Shown here: piece after piece, positions 52,061-62,227 of the stretch
How the letters are laid out: every line of letters begins with the position of its first letter
Position numbering within the stretch: position 1 is the stretch's first letter
NCBI RefSeq assembly: GCF_014205215.1
Contig: NZ_JACHNC010000001.1
Coordinates: 1,369,001-1,433,000 of the forward strand
Direction: 5' to 3'
Source of the DNA: Actinoplanes lobatus
GTDB taxonomy: Bacteria; Actinomycetota; Actinomycetes; Mycobacteriales; Micromonosporaceae
Length of the DNA: 64,000 nt
The notes under the pieces: generated by a model
Told to the model about the DNA's origin: nothing
The model's database searches: none
The model's input: only the letters and a program-made list of their open reading frames with translations
Program-made: the position numbers and the translations under genes

Positions 52061-52102
52061 ATGATCACCCGTACCCCGGCACCGGCCGGAGCTATTGAAT
52101 GA
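52061..52102 (+). CDS. 13-residue coupling ORF before livF
   Basis: A tiny frame (MITRTPAPAGAIE) behind the strong site GAAGGAGGAG. Its TGA overlaps the livF ATG (ATGA), and livF has no site of its own. The rest of the 190-base gap after livG shows no gene. Confidence 0.5.
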   Translation: MITRTPAPAGAIE

Positions 52103-52818
52103 CCGGGGCGTTGCTACAGGTCGACGGCCTGACCGCCGGGTACGGCGCGGCACCGGTCCTGCACGACGTCGGCCTCACCGTCCGACCCGGAGAGATCGTC
52201 GCCGTGCTCGGGGCGAACGGCGCTGGCAAGACCACTCTCCTGCGCGCCCTCTCGGGCCTGGTCCGCAGTTCGCGTGGCCGGGTCGTCTTCGACGGCGCGG
52301 ACCTCGCCGGCACCAAAGTGGAGCATCTGGTGCGGAGGGGCATCGCGCACGTTCCGGAGGGACGCGGCGTGGTCACCGAACTGACCGTGGACGAGAACCT
52401 GCGGCTCGGCGGGCTCTGGCGGCGCGACCGGGCCGATGCCCGGAAGGCGCTCGACGAGGTCTACGACCTGTTCCCGTCGCTGGCGCAACGTCGCACCTTC
52501 GCCGGCCATCAACTGTCCGGCGGTGAGCGGCAGATGCTGGCCCTGGGCCGGGCGCTGGTCGGGCGGCCGAGGCTGCTGCTGCTCGACGAGCCGTCGCTGG
52601 GCCTCGCGCCGAAGGTGACCGGCCAGATCATGGCGCTGCTTCGTGACCTGCGGGAACGCACCGGGCTGGCGGTCCTGCTGGTCGAACAGAACGTACGCAG
52701 CGCGCTCTCCATCGCCGATGAGGGCGTGGTGCTCGCGCTGGGCCGGGTGGTGGCCCGTAACAAGGCGTCGGTGTTGCGCGACGACGCCGACCTCCGTCAC
52801 GCCTACCTGGGGTTCTAG
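52099..52818 (+). CDS. livF: Liv-type ABC importer ATPase 2
   Basis: A 239-residue ATPase with Walker A GANGAGKTT, a normal signature LSGGERQML and Walker B LLLLDEPSLGLAP. It pairs with the first ATPase to drive the importer. Start by coupling from the 13-residue ORF; livH follows two bases after its stop. Confidence 0.92.
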   Translation: MTGALLQVDGLTAGYGAAPVLHDVGLTVRPGEIVAVLGANGAGKTTLLRALSGLVRSSRGRVVFDGADLAGTKVEHLVRRGIAHVPEGRGVVTELTVDENLRLGGLWRRDRADARKALDEVYDLFPSLAQRRTFAGHQLSGGERQMLALGRALVGRPRLLLLDEPSLGLAPKVTGQIMALLRDLRERTGLAVLLVEQNVRSALSIADEGVVLALGRVVARNKASVLRDDADLRHAYLGF

Positions 52819-52820
52819 CG

Positions 52821-53699
52821 ATGGACCGATTCATCTATCTGACCTTCGACGGGCTCAGCCGCGGACTGGTCTACGCGGCGTTCGCGCTGGCCCTCGTCCT
52901 GATCTGGCGCGCCGCCCGGATCGTCAACTTCGCGCAGGGCTCGATGGCGGTGGCCGCCGTCTACGTCGCCTATTCGGTGACGAACGCGACCGGGTCCTAC
53001 TGGCTCGGGTTCGTGGTGGCCCTGCTGGCCGGGCTCCTGCTCGGTGTCCTGGTCGAGCGGGTGGTGATGCGGTTCGTCGACCACTCGTCACCGCTCAACG
53101 GGGTGGTGGTGGCGCTCGGCCTGGTCCTGGTTCTGCAGGGCACGCTCGGCATCGTCTACGGCAACGAGTACCAGCCGGTGGAGACGCCGTTCAGCCGGGA
53201 CGCGTTCGAGGTGGGCGGGATCGCGATGCTGTCGCGGTACGACCTGTTCGTCTTCGCCGCGGTGGGCACGGTGGTCGTCGTTCTCACGCTGCTCTTCACC
53301 CGTACGGCGATCGGCCTGCGGATGCGGGCCGCGGCCTTCGCGCCGGACGTGTCCCGCCTGCTCGGCGTCTCGGTGGGCGGCATGTTGACGCTCGGCTGGG
53401 CGCTGGCGGCGGCGGTCGGATCGCTCGCCGGGATGCTGGTGGTCCCCACCGAACTGGGCGTCCACCCGACCGCCATGGACGTCGTCTTCGTCTCGGCGTT
53501 CACGGCCGCGGTGGTCGGCGGTCTGGACAGCCCGATCGGTGCGGTCGTCGGCGGCCTGGTCGTGGGCCTGCTGCTGTCGTACGTCAGCGGATACATCGAC
53601 GTCACGGTCGCCCCGATGGCGATCCTCGCCCTGCTCGTGCTGGTGCTGCTCGGCAAGCCGGGTGGCCTGTTCTCCAGTTCGAAAGCGAGGGTGGCATGA
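52821..53699 (+). CDS. livH: Liv-type ABC importer permease 1
   Basis: A 292-residue permease with about eight membrane helices and the family opening GLVYAAFALALVLIWRAARIVNFAQG. It forms the channel with the second permease. Its TGA overlaps the ATG of an 18-residue ORF. Confidence 0.9.
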   Translation: MDRFIYLTFDGLSRGLVYAAFALALVLIWRAARIVNFAQGSMAVAAVYVAYSVTNATGSYWLGFVVALLAGLLLGVLVERVVMRFVDHSSPLNGVVVALGLVLVLQGTLGIVYGNEYQPVETPFSRDAFEVGGIAMLSRYDLFVFAAVGTVVVVLTLLFTRTAIGLRMRAAAFAPDVSRLLGVSVGGMLTLGWALAAAVGSLAGMLVVPTELGVHPTAMDVVFVSAFTAAVVGGLDSPIGAVVGGLVVGLLLSYVSGYIDVTVAPMAILALLVLVLLGKPGGLFSSSKARVA

Positions 53700-53752
53700 C
53701 CGCGGCTCACGGGCGATCCCCTGGCGGACATGTCCAGGGAGGCGCAGCATGA
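53696..53752 (+). CDS. 18-residue coupling ORF between livH and livM
   Basis: The ATG overlaps the livH stop (ATGA) and the TGA overlaps the livM start (ATGA), so a continuous chain of stop/start contacts links the two genes. CAGGGAGG near its 3' end can serve livM. The peptide is Gly/Ala/His-rich and probably has no function. Confidence 0.45.
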   Translation: MTAAHGRSPGGHVQGGAA

Positions 53753-54783
53753 CCGACGTCCAGCAGAAGGCGAACGCGGCGCCCGTACCGGATGTGGGGT
53801 CGGCCGTCCCGAAGCGCCGGCGGCGCCTGCACCCGGCTCTCGTGATCGCGGCCGGCGCGGTCCTGGTGGTGGCGCTGACGTACATGCTGCCGCCGTTCCG
53901 GAACTATCAGCTCGCCACCATGGGCGCCTACTTCTGTGTCACCGCGGGCCTGACCGTCCTCACCGGACTGAACGGCCAGTTGTCCCTGGGGCACGGCGCA
54001 CTGATGGCGACCGGCGCCTACACCCTGGCGCTGACGCAGAACAAGTGGGTGAATCTGCCGCTCAGCTTCGCCGTGGCGGTCGTGGTGACGACCGTCGCCG
54101 GCGCGGTGATCGGCCTGGCCGCGGCCCGGTTGCGCGGCCCCTACCTGGCCGGCCTCACCCTGGCCGTGGCGATCGTGGTCCCATCGGTGACCAGCACGTT
54201 CGACGAGACGTTCAACAGCGACCAGGGCCTGTCGGTGATCCTGAACCCACCGCCGGAGACGATCCCGATGGAGCGCTGGCAGGCCTGGCTGTGCTGGGGT
54301 GCGGCTCTGGCCGTGGTGCTGCTGCTGGCACTGCTGATCCGCGGCCGGTTCGGGCGTGACCTGCGGGCCGTCCGCGACGACGAGACCGCCGCCAAGCTGG
54401 CCGGGATCAACATCGCGCGGACCCAGGTGCTGGCGTTCGTGGTGAGCGCCGTCTGCGCCGGTGTCTCCGGCGCGCTGTTCGCCGTGCTCGCGCAGAGCGT
54501 CTCACCCGGCGCGTTCCCGCTGACGCTCTCCCTGTTCCTGGTCATGGCCATCGTGATCGGCGGGCTGGGGAGCCTGTTCGGCGCCCTGTGGGGCGCGGTT
54601 CTGCTGGTGGTGCTTCCCACGCTTGCCCAGTCCGTCGGTGAGCAGACCGGATCGCAGCAGCTCGAGGGCAATCTCGCGCTCGTCGTCTTCGGTGTGGTGC
54701 TCGTCGTCGTCATGCTCGCCGCCCCCGGCGGCCTCGCATCCATCCCATCCCGAATTTCACGTCTTATCAGGAGGAATCGATGA
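53749..54783 (+). CDS. livM: Liv-type ABC importer permease 2
   Basis: A 344-residue permease with a hydrophilic N-terminus of about 30 residues, about nine helices and the LivM block GLNGQLSLGHGALMATGAY. The ATG at 53749 is supported by AGGGAGG upstream; the frame is open earlier only as a shadow of livH. Its stop overlaps the binding-protein ATG. Confidence 0.9.
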   Translation: MTDVQQKANAAPVPDVGSAVPKRRRRLHPALVIAAGAVLVVALTYMLPPFRNYQLATMGAYFCVTAGLTVLTGLNGQLSLGHGALMATGAYTLALTQNKWVNLPLSFAVAVVVTTVAGAVIGLAAARLRGPYLAGLTLAVAIVVPSVTSTFDETFNSDQGLSVILNPPPETIPMERWQAWLCWGAALAVVLLLALLIRGRFGRDLRAVRDDETAAKLAGINIARTQVLAFVVSAVCAGVSGALFAVLAQSVSPGAFPLTLSLFLVMAIVIGGLGSLFGALWGAVLLVVLPTLAQSVGEQTGSQQLEGNLALVVFGVVLVVVMLAAPGGLASIPSRISRLIRRNR

Positions 54784-56045
54784 AACGTACGGCGACGGCG
54801 GCCCTGGCCGTCGTGCTGCTCGCCACCGCGGGCTGCACGAACGAGGGCGGCGGCAGCGGTTCCAGCGGCGCTAGCGTGCCGGGTGTGACCGACAGCGAGA
54901 TCGTGGTCGGCACCCACATGCCGCTGACCGGCCCGGCCGCGGCCGGCTATTCGAAGATCGCGCCGGCCACCAAGGCGTACTTCGACTACGTGAACGCCAA
55001 CGGCGGCGTGCACGGCCGGAAGATCAGCTACAAGATCAAGGACGACGGCTACAACCCGGCCAACACCCAGACCGTGGTGCGCGAGCTGGTGCTGCAGGAC
55101 AAGGTCTTCGCGATCCTCAACGGACTGGGCACCCCGACGCACACCGGCGTACTCGACTTCCTCAAGACCAACCGGGTGCCGGACCTCTTCGTGGCCAGCG
55201 GCAGCCGCAGCTGGAACCAGCCGGACAAGTACCCGGGCACTTTCGGCTTCAACCCGGACTACACGGTCGAGGGCAAGATCCTCGGCACGTACGTGAAGGA
55301 GAACCTGGCCGGCAAGAAGACCTGCTTCCTGGGCCAGGACGACGACTTCGGCCGGGACAGTCTGGCCGGCATCGAGAAGGTTCTCGGCCCGGTGGCGGCC
55401 AAGGAGAGCTACGTGACCAGCAACCCGAACGTGGGCCCGCAGATGGGCGCTCTGAAGGCGGCCGGCTGCGAGGTCGTGGTATTGGCGACTGTGCCCGGTT
55501 TCACTGCCCTCTCGATCGGCACGGCTGCGAAGATTGCGTTCAAGCCGCAGTTCGTGGTCAGCAACGTCGGCGCCGACCCGACCACCGTCGGAAAGACGCT
55601 GGGTGCCGCCGCGCCTCTGATGGAGGGCCTGGTGGCAACCAACTACCTGCCGCTGAACAACGACGATGCCAACCCGTGGATCCAGCTGTTCAAGAAGGTG
55701 AACGCGGCGCACAACGGCAACGCCGAATTCGACAACAACATCGTCTACGGCATGTCGGTCGGCTACCTGTTCGTGCAGGCGCTCCAGGCCGCCGGCAAGG
55801 ACCTGACCCGCGAAAAGATCATCGAGGCCGTGCAGAAGAACGGCTTCCAGGGCCCGGGCACGGTGCCGCTGCGCTTCTCCGCACAGGACCACTCGGGGTA
55901 CGGCGGAGAGCAGCTCACCAAGATCCAGGGCGGTAAGGCGGTGTACTTCGGTACGCCGTACACGACCGACGACAAGGACGGCCCGGTCGCGCCGTACACG
56001 GGCCAGGCCGTGGCTCCGCCGCAGAGTGGCGTACCGGCCGCGTAA
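54780..56045 (+). CDS. livK: Liv-type substrate-binding lipoprotein
   Basis: A 421-residue lipoprotein (lipobox ATAGC at about 14-18) of the periplasmic-binding-protein type I group used by Liv/Urt importers: VVGTHMPLTGPAAAGY, NGGVHGRKI, FLGQDDDFGRDSL. The ligand cannot be read from sequence. AGGAGGAATCG precedes the ATG. Placement with acyl-CoA genes suggests a carboxylic acid. Confidence 0.9.
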   Translation: MKRTATAALAVVLLATAGCTNEGGGSGSSGASVPGVTDSEIVVGTHMPLTGPAAAGYSKIAPATKAYFDYVNANGGVHGRKISYKIKDDGYNPANTQTVVRELVLQDKVFAILNGLGTPTHTGVLDFLKTNRVPDLFVASGSRSWNQPDKYPGTFGFNPDYTVEGKILGTYVKENLAGKKTCFLGQDDDFGRDSLAGIEKVLGPVAAKESYVTSNPNVGPQMGALKAAGCEVVVLATVPGFTALSIGTAAKIAFKPQFVVSNVGADPTTVGKTLGAAAPLMEGLVATNYLPLNNDDANPWIQLFKKVNAAHNGNAEFDNNIVYGMSVGYLFVQALQAAGKDLTREKIIEAVQKNGFQGPGTVPLRFSAQDHSGYGGEQLTKIQGGKAVYFGTPYTTDDKDGPVAPYTGQAVAPPQSGVPAA

Positions 56046-56091
56046 TATCTGCACTCGGACTGCAAAAACACGACTTCAGGAGGTTTGAGCG

Positions 56092-56838
56092 ATGGCGGAC
56101 CAGATAGCGATCGTGACCGGGGCAAGCCGCGGAATCGGGTTCGCCATCGCCCAGCGATTCGTCGCACAGGGAGCGAGAGTCGCGATCACCGGCCGCGACG
56201 CCGACGCCCTCGAGGCCGCGGTGAAGGAGCTCGGCGGCCCCGAGGTCGCCCTCGGCGTGGCCGGCAAGGGCGACGACCCGGCGCACCGGGCGGCCGTGGT
56301 CGACGCGGTGCGGGAGCGGTTCGGGCCGGTCACCACACTGATCAACAACATCGGCATCAACCCGGCGTACGGGCCGCTGGCCAGCCTCGATCTGAACGCG
56401 GCCCGCAAGATGGCCGAGGTGAACCTGATCGGCACGCTCGGCTGGATCCAGGAGGCGCTGCGCGGTGGGCTGGCCGACACCGGCGGCTCGGTGGTCAACA
56501 TCAGCTCGGTCTCCGGCGTGCGCCCCGCGCCCGGGATCGCCTTCTACGGCACCACCAAGGCCGCTCTGATCCACCTCACCGAAGAGCTCGCGGTCGAGCT
56601 GGCCCCGAAGATCCGGGTCAACGCCGTCGCGCCCGCGGTCGTGAAGACCCGGTTCGCGTCTGCCCTCTACGAGGGGCGGGAGGCGGAGGTGGCGGCCACG
56701 TATCCGCTCAAGCGGCTCGGCAACACCGATGACGTGGCCGGCACCGTGGCGTTCCTCTGCTCGCCGGACGCCGCCTGGATCACCGGGCAGACGATCGTGA
56801 TCGACGGCGGCCTCACCCTCACCGGAGCCGTCCAGTGA
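56092..56838 (+). CDS. SDR oxidoreductase 1 (FabG-like)
   Basis: A 248-residue short-chain dehydrogenase with TGASRGIG near the N-terminus, NNIG, a catalytic Ser in NISSVSG and YGTTK. It resembles 3-ketoacyl or 3-hydroxyacyl reductases. Strong AGGAGG site. Its stop overlaps the next gene. Confidence 0.9.
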   Translation: MADQIAIVTGASRGIGFAIAQRFVAQGARVAITGRDADALEAAVKELGGPEVALGVAGKGDDPAHRAAVVDAVRERFGPVTTLINNIGINPAYGPLASLDLNAARKMAEVNLIGTLGWIQEALRGGLADTGGSVVNISSVSGVRPAPGIAFYGTTKAALIHLTEELAVELAPKIRVNAVAPAVVKTRFASALYEGREAEVAATYPLKRLGNTDDVAGTVAFLCSPDAAWITGQTIVIDGGLTLTGAVQ

Positions 56839-57614
56839 AACGGGTCGTCGTCACCGGCGCCGGCGGCGGGATCGGGGCGGCGCTGGCTCGCCGGTTCGCC
56901 GCCGACGGCGCCCGGGTCGTGGTCAACGACCTGAACGGCGACGCCGCCCGCTCGGTGGCCGGGGAGATCGGCGGCATCGCGGTGCCCGGCGACGCGGCGA
57001 GCGAGGCCGACGTCCAGCACCTGATCGACACCGCCTGGACCGAGCTGGGCGGCATCGACCTGTTCTGCTCCAACGCCGGGGTGCTGTCGTCCGGTGACGA
57101 GACGACGCCGGACGCGCAGTGGCAGCGCGACTTCGGGGTCAACGTGATGTCGCACGTCTACGTGAGCCGGGCGCTGCTGCCGCGCTGGCTGGACAGCGGC
57201 GAGCCGAAGCGACTGTTGATCACGGTGAGCGCGGCCGGGCTGCTGACCCTGCTGGGGAGCGCCACCTACTCGGTGACGAAGCACGCGGCGCTGGCCTACG
57301 CCGAGTGGCTGCGAGCGACGTACGCCCATCGGGGTCTGATCGTGCAGGCGCTCTGCCCGCAGGGCGTGCGCACCGACATGCTGGCCCGCGGCAACGACAG
57401 CGGCAGCGGATCCGCGTCGCTGCTCGCCGAGGGGGCGCTGGCCCCGGAGACGGTCGCCGACCTGGTCGCCGATTCGCTGGACGGCGAGGGTTTCCTGATC
57501 CTCCCGCACGCGGAAGTCGAGGGCTACTACCGCTTGCGTGCGAGCGATCCGGACCGTTGGCTGGGTGGCATGAACAAACTTCAGCGCGGTTTCGAGCGGC
57601 AGGCGTCCTCATGA
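56835..57614 (+). CDS. SDR oxidoreductase 2
   Basis: A 259-residue SDR with TGAGGGIG, SNAG, catalytic Ser in VSAAG and YSVTK. GTG start overlaps the upstream stop (GTGA), and its own stop overlaps the kinase start (ATGA). Possibly oxidises a hydroxyacyl group after the dehydrogenase step. Confidence 0.9.
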   Translation: MKRVVVTGAGGGIGAALARRFAADGARVVVNDLNGDAARSVAGEIGGIAVPGDAASEADVQHLIDTAWTELGGIDLFCSNAGVLSSGDETTPDAQWQRDFGVNVMSHVYVSRALLPRWLDSGEPKRLLITVSAAGLLTLLGSATYSVTKHAALAYAEWLRATYAHRGLIVQALCPQGVRTDMLARGNDSGSGSASLLAEGALAPETVADLVADSLDGEGFLILPHAEVEGYYRLRASDPDRWLGGMNKLQRGFERQASS

Positions 57615-58587
57615 AGGGCCTCGACCTGGAAAAACTCCAGGCCTATCTGGACAGCCCGCCGCTTTCCGGGACGATGTTCGCGGGTGGCAGGTCGAACCTG
57701 ACGTACGCGGTCACCGACGGCGTCAACCGGTGGGTGCTGCGCCGCCCGCCGCTGGGGCACGTGCTGCCGACCGCCCATGACATGGCGCGCGAGCACAAGG
57801 TTCTCGACGCCCTCTCCAAGGCCGGTTTCCCGGTGCCGAAGCCGGTGCTGCTCTGCACCGACACCGAGGTGATCGGGGCGCCGTTCTACCTCATGGAGCA
57901 CGTCGACGGCACCATCCACCGGGACCCCGCCGGCCTCTCCCCCACCGAGTTCCGGGAGCTGACGTTCACGCTCGTGGACACCCTCGCCGACCTGCACGCA
58001 CTGGACCCGCAGGCGATCGGGCTCGGTGACTTCGGCAAGCCGGAGGGCTTCAACGCCCGGCAGGTGCGCCGCTGGAAGCAGCAGCTCGACGCGTCCCGCA
58101 GCCGGGAGCTCTCCGGCATCGACGAGCTGCACGCCCGCCTCGCCACCGACATCCCGGACGGCGCCGGCGCCGTGGTGCACGGCGACTTCCGCCTCGACAA
58201 CGTGCTGGTCAGCGACAAGCTGACGGTGAACGCGGTGCTGGACTGGGAGATGTCCACACTGGGCGACCCGCTCAGCGACCTGGCGCTGATGCTGATCTAC
58301 GCCGGGCGCCCGATGCTGGAGCGCGACGGTGTGCCGGTGGCCCCGATCGACGTCCCGGGCCATCCCACCCTCGACGAGATCTCCGCCCGGTACGCCGAAC
58401 GGAGCAAGCGGGACGTCAGCGACCTGCACTGGTACGTGGGCTTCGCCGCCTTCAAGCTCGCCGTCATCCTCGAGGGCGTGCACTACCGCTACACCAAGGG
58501 TCAGACGGTCGGCCCCGGCTTCGACACCGTCGGGGCGATGGTTCCCGCCCTGGTCGAGCAGGGCCACCGAGCGCTGGAAGGAAACTG

Positions 58588-58588
<1 letters not shown>
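57611..58588 (+). CDS. Acyl-CoA dehydrogenase-associated kinase (ACAD10/11- or LvaA-like)
   Basis: A 325-residue APH-fold kinase with catalytic loop [10 protein letters not shown] near 193 and the metal-binding [14 protein letters not shown] near 215. Relatives are the N-terminal kinase of mammalian ACAD10/11 and LvaA of Pseudomonas, which phosphorylate the 4-hydroxyl of 4-hydroxyacyl-CoA so that a partner can remove it. The next gene is exactly such a partner. Proof of substrate is lacking. Confidence 0.85.
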
Positions 58589-59783
<1,195 letters not shown>

Positions 59784-59787
<4 letters not shown>

Positions 59788-60383
59788 CCACACCGCCCAC
59801 CCGCGTCGACGGTCGCACCGCACGGTCCGAACGGACCCGCAACGCGATCGTCGACGCGCACCTCCGGCTGATCGGTGAGGGGGACATGCGCCCCACCGCC
59901 GACCGGGTGGCCAAGCTGGCCGGGGTGTCGCTACGCGCCCTGTGGAGCCACTTCGCCGACATGGAGGCGCTGATGGCCGCCAGTGGTCAGCGTGTCCTGG
60001 AGCAGCGCGACGCGGCGTACCGGCCGATTCCGGCGGATCTTCCGCTGGCCGAGCGGATCGAGGCGTTCAGCCACCAGCGGGCCCGCCTGCTGGAGGAGAT
60101 CGGGCCCGCCGCGCGGGCTTCCGCGCTCAAGGAGCCGTTCTCGGCCGGATTGCAGCGCTATCGCAAGTTGCACACCGCACGGGTACGGGACGAGCTGACC
60201 ACCACGTTCGCCCACGAGATCGGCAGCGACGAGGACCTGCTCAACGCTCTCACCGCGGTCAGCCTCTGGCCGACGTGGGCCTCGTGGCGCGACGGCATGG
60301 AGCTGTCGGTCGAGTCGGCCCGGTCCGCCCTGGCCCGCACGGTGGCGGCACTGATCAACCCGGCTTCGGCAGCCCGCACCTGA
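59784..60383 (+). CDS. TetR-family regulator of the liv-catabolic operon
   Basis: A 199-residue TetR protein with a helix-turn-helix near 30-60 ([21 protein letters not shown]). The GTG overlaps the acyl-CoA dehydrogenase stop (GTGA), so it is the last member of the ten-gene unit. It probably represses the operon at the palindrome in the promoter and is released by the substrate or its CoA ester. Confidence 0.88.
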
Positions 60384-60395
60384 AGATCGCGCTGG

Positions 60396-60938
60396 TCAAG
60401 CCGGCCGGCGCCGTGCGTTGCGCAGCCGGATGCCGCTGAAACCCACGGTGCCGGCGGTGACCTGGTCCCAGAACGGCCACAGGTTGTCGAGGATCCGCAG
60501 CTGGATCCCGGCCGCCGCGTGGCAGGCGATCAGGTCGCCGACCGGTTCGGGCGGGCCCAGCGGCTCGACCGGATCGGTCGCCACCCACGCGTGCGGGTCG
60601 GGCTCCCCGAACGGGCGGAACCGGTCGGCGGGCAGGCGGTAGGCGTACAGGGTGGTGGTGCGCACGGCGTCCAGCCAGGCGTACTCGATGGCGTGCACGC
60701 GGGTCCCGCAGCCTGCGCCGATGATCCGGTCCCGGTCCGCGCCGGTCGTGACGCCGGGCCGCACCCAGGCCATCGCGCGCGGGCACTGCCGTGGGAACCA
60801 GTAGGCGGGCGCCTGCTCGTGATCGACGGCCCAGACGTACGCCTCAGGCTGTCGCGCCGTCGCCGCCACGTGCGGCACGAAGGTCCGGATTCCGGGGTCC
60901 TCCGAGAAGTGCAAGACCTGTCCCGCTTCTGGACGCAT
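60396..60938 (-). CDS. DUF6886-type conserved protein
   Basis: A 180-residue protein with the opening VLHFSEDPGIRTFVPHVAAT and VWAVDHEQAPAYWFPRQCPR, features I associate with the DUF6886 family of unknown function. The ATG at 60938 is preferred because AAAGG lies before it; GTG at 60956 is possible. It converges with the TetR gene and diverges from the toxin remnant. Confidence 0.7.
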   Translation of the reverse strand: MRPEAGQVLHFSEDPGIRTFVPHVAATARQPEAYVWAVDHEQAPAYWFPRQCPRAMAWVRPGVTTGADRDRIIGAGCGTRVHAIEYAWLDAVRTTTLYAYRLPADRFRPFGEPDPHAWVATDPVEPLGPPEPVGDLIACHAAAGIQLRILDNLWPFWDQVTAGTVGFSGIRLRNARRRPA

Positions 60939-60972
60939 CCGACCTTTGTATCGCACAGTCAGTCCGCCTCGC

Positions 60973-60988
60973 AGGTATAGAACTACCT
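60973..60988 (+). promoter_or_regulatory. Operator-like repeat before the HigBA-type module
   Basis: AGGTA-N6-TACCT overlaps a possible -10 TATAGA (60976-60981), as expected for self-repression by a HigA-type antitoxin. Confidence 0.5.
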
Positions 60989-61001
60989 AACCTCCGTCGG
61001 C

Positions 61002-61148
61002 GTGGAGGAGTGGGAGATCCGAGTCACGCATGAATTCCTGGCCTGGGCCGAAACCCTGGACGCGGGTTCATACGACCAGATAACAGCGGCCATCGACCGG
61101 CTCGCCGAGGACGGGCAAGAACGCCAAGACGAGGAGCGAAACCGATGA
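61002..61148 (+). pseudogene. Internally deleted RelE/HigB-type toxin
   Basis: A 48-residue frame. It opens like a HigB-type toxin (WEIRVTHEFLAWAETLD, then ITAAIDRLAEDG) and ends like one ([10 protein letters not shown]), but the central 60-70 residues that should carry the catalytic strand region (for example ELRPG and FAFDP) are missing. The frame stays open, and its stop still overlaps the antitoxin ATG (ATGA). The product cannot be an active nuclease. Confidence 0.7.
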
Positions 61149-61522
61149 CCGAATTCCCGCTGTGGAAGGACGTTCGCGCCGAGATCGTCGCCGAACTCGG
61201 TGGCGAGCAGCGGATCGCCGTGGCTCGCCGCCGCCAGCAGGCTTACATCGACGGCTACCGCCTCGCCGAACGTCGTAAGGCCTTCGGGCTCACCCAGGCG
61301 GAGGTGGCCGAACGGATGGGTGTCACCAAGGGCCGGGTCTCGCAGATCGAGAACGGCGACGTGTCCACCGTCGATGCCATCGCACGCTATGTTCAGGCGC
61401 TCGGAGGCCATCTTCAGATCGCCGCCGTCTTCGGCGACGACCACTACATTCTGTGCAGCACCGAGACCGACGAGACCACCCGGTCCGACGCGGATCATCC
61501 GACCAGGGCTTCCACCGGTTGA
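61145..61522 (+). CDS. HigA-type XRE antitoxin
   Basis: A 125-residue protein with an XRE helix-turn-helix near 45-80 ([23 protein letters not shown]) and a C-terminal DHYILCSTE tail. The gene order toxin-antitoxin with ATGA overlap is normal for HigBA. Because the toxin is broken this antitoxin may survive as a regulator. Its 3' end overlaps vapC by 28 bases, tail to tail. Confidence 0.85.
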   Translation: MTEFPLWKDVRAEIVAELGGEQRIAVARRRQQAYIDGYRLAERRKAFGLTQAEVAERMGVTKGRVSQIENGDVSTVDAIARYVQALGGHLQIAAVFGDDHYILCSTETDETTRSDADHPTRASTG

Positions 61523-61905
61523 CCGGTGATCGTGGCGATGAGCTCGAAATCCTTGTCCACCGCGAGCACGGTCAGGCCAACCTTCTCAGCGGTCGCCGCG
61601 ACGAGCAGGTCCGGAATCGACGGGGCCCGGTGCTGGCCACGGTCGGCGAGGATCATCTGCACCTCCAGGGCCCGGTCCTCGATGGCGGGCGTCAGGTATT
61701 CGACCGGCATGTAGGACAGCGGTGGGCGTGCGAACTGCTGCCGGCCGGCCTCGCCCGAGCGCGCCGAGTAGCCGAGCTCGAGCCGGGTGATCGTGGAGAG
61801 CCGCACCAGTCCACGGCCGATCCGGGTGCTCCAGTCGTCCCGGTTCGCTACCTGGCCGGTTTGCAGCCGGACGTAGGCGGACTTGTCGATCAACCAGCTC
61901 GTCAC
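61495..61905 (-). CDS. vapC: VapC toxin (PIN-domain RNase)
   Basis: A 136-residue PIN-domain protein with acidic residues in [10 protein letters not shown] (D7), [16 protein letters not shown] and AVDKDFE, the set that holds the metal. VapC toxins cut tRNA or rRNA. The GTG at 61905 overlaps the vapB stop (GTGA); a GTG two codons earlier is possible. All active-site residues are present, so the toxin looks intact. Confidence 0.9.
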   Translation of the reverse strand: MTSWLIDKSAYVRLQTGQVANRDDWSTRIGRGLVRLSTITRLELGYSARSGEAGRQQFARPPLSYMPVEYLTPAIEDRALEVQMILADRGQHRAPSIPDLLVAATAEKVGLTVLAVDKDFELIATITGQPVEALVG

Positions 61906-62123
61906 CGCCACGCCGACTCCATCACGTCGGGATCGTCCAGGTCCGCGAAGACCTCGGCGGATCGGTCCCAGTCCGCTGCGGTCACCGTGCGTTCGGCCGG
62001 AGGGATACCTTCCTCGAACTTGCGGCGAAGGTATTCGTTTCGCGACAGTCCGAGCCGCGCCGCGGCGGCGTCGATCCGGTCGACAGCTTCCTGGCTCAGG
62101 TCCCGGATGAGGATGTTCGGCAT
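61902..62123 (-). CDS. vapB: VapB antitoxin (ribbon-helix-helix)
   Basis: A 73-residue antitoxin with an N-terminal ribbon-helix-helix ([31 protein letters not shown]) and an acidic C-terminal segment that should block VapC. GGAGGT precedes the ATG at 62123. A palindrome lies upstream. Confidence 0.9.
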   Translation of the reverse strand: MPNILIRDLSQEAVDRIDAAAARLGLSRNEYLRRKFEEGIPPAERTVTAADWDRSAEVFADLDDPDVMESAWR

Positions 62124-62146
62124 GGTGACCTCCGGCATGCAGGCAG

Positions 62147-62162
62147 TGATATCACGATATCA
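62147..62162. promoter_or_regulatory. VapB operator palindrome
   Basis: TGATATC-AC-GATATCA is a perfect 16-bp palindrome about 25 bases upstream of vapB and overlaps its AT-rich promoter region. It suits a VapBC-type autorepression site. Confidence 0.65.
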
Positions 62163-62227
62163 ATCAGCCTTGGCCGATGTTCCCCCGAAAGGGTGAGCCA
62201 CCGAGTGGCGGCCCACCCTTTCGGCGG

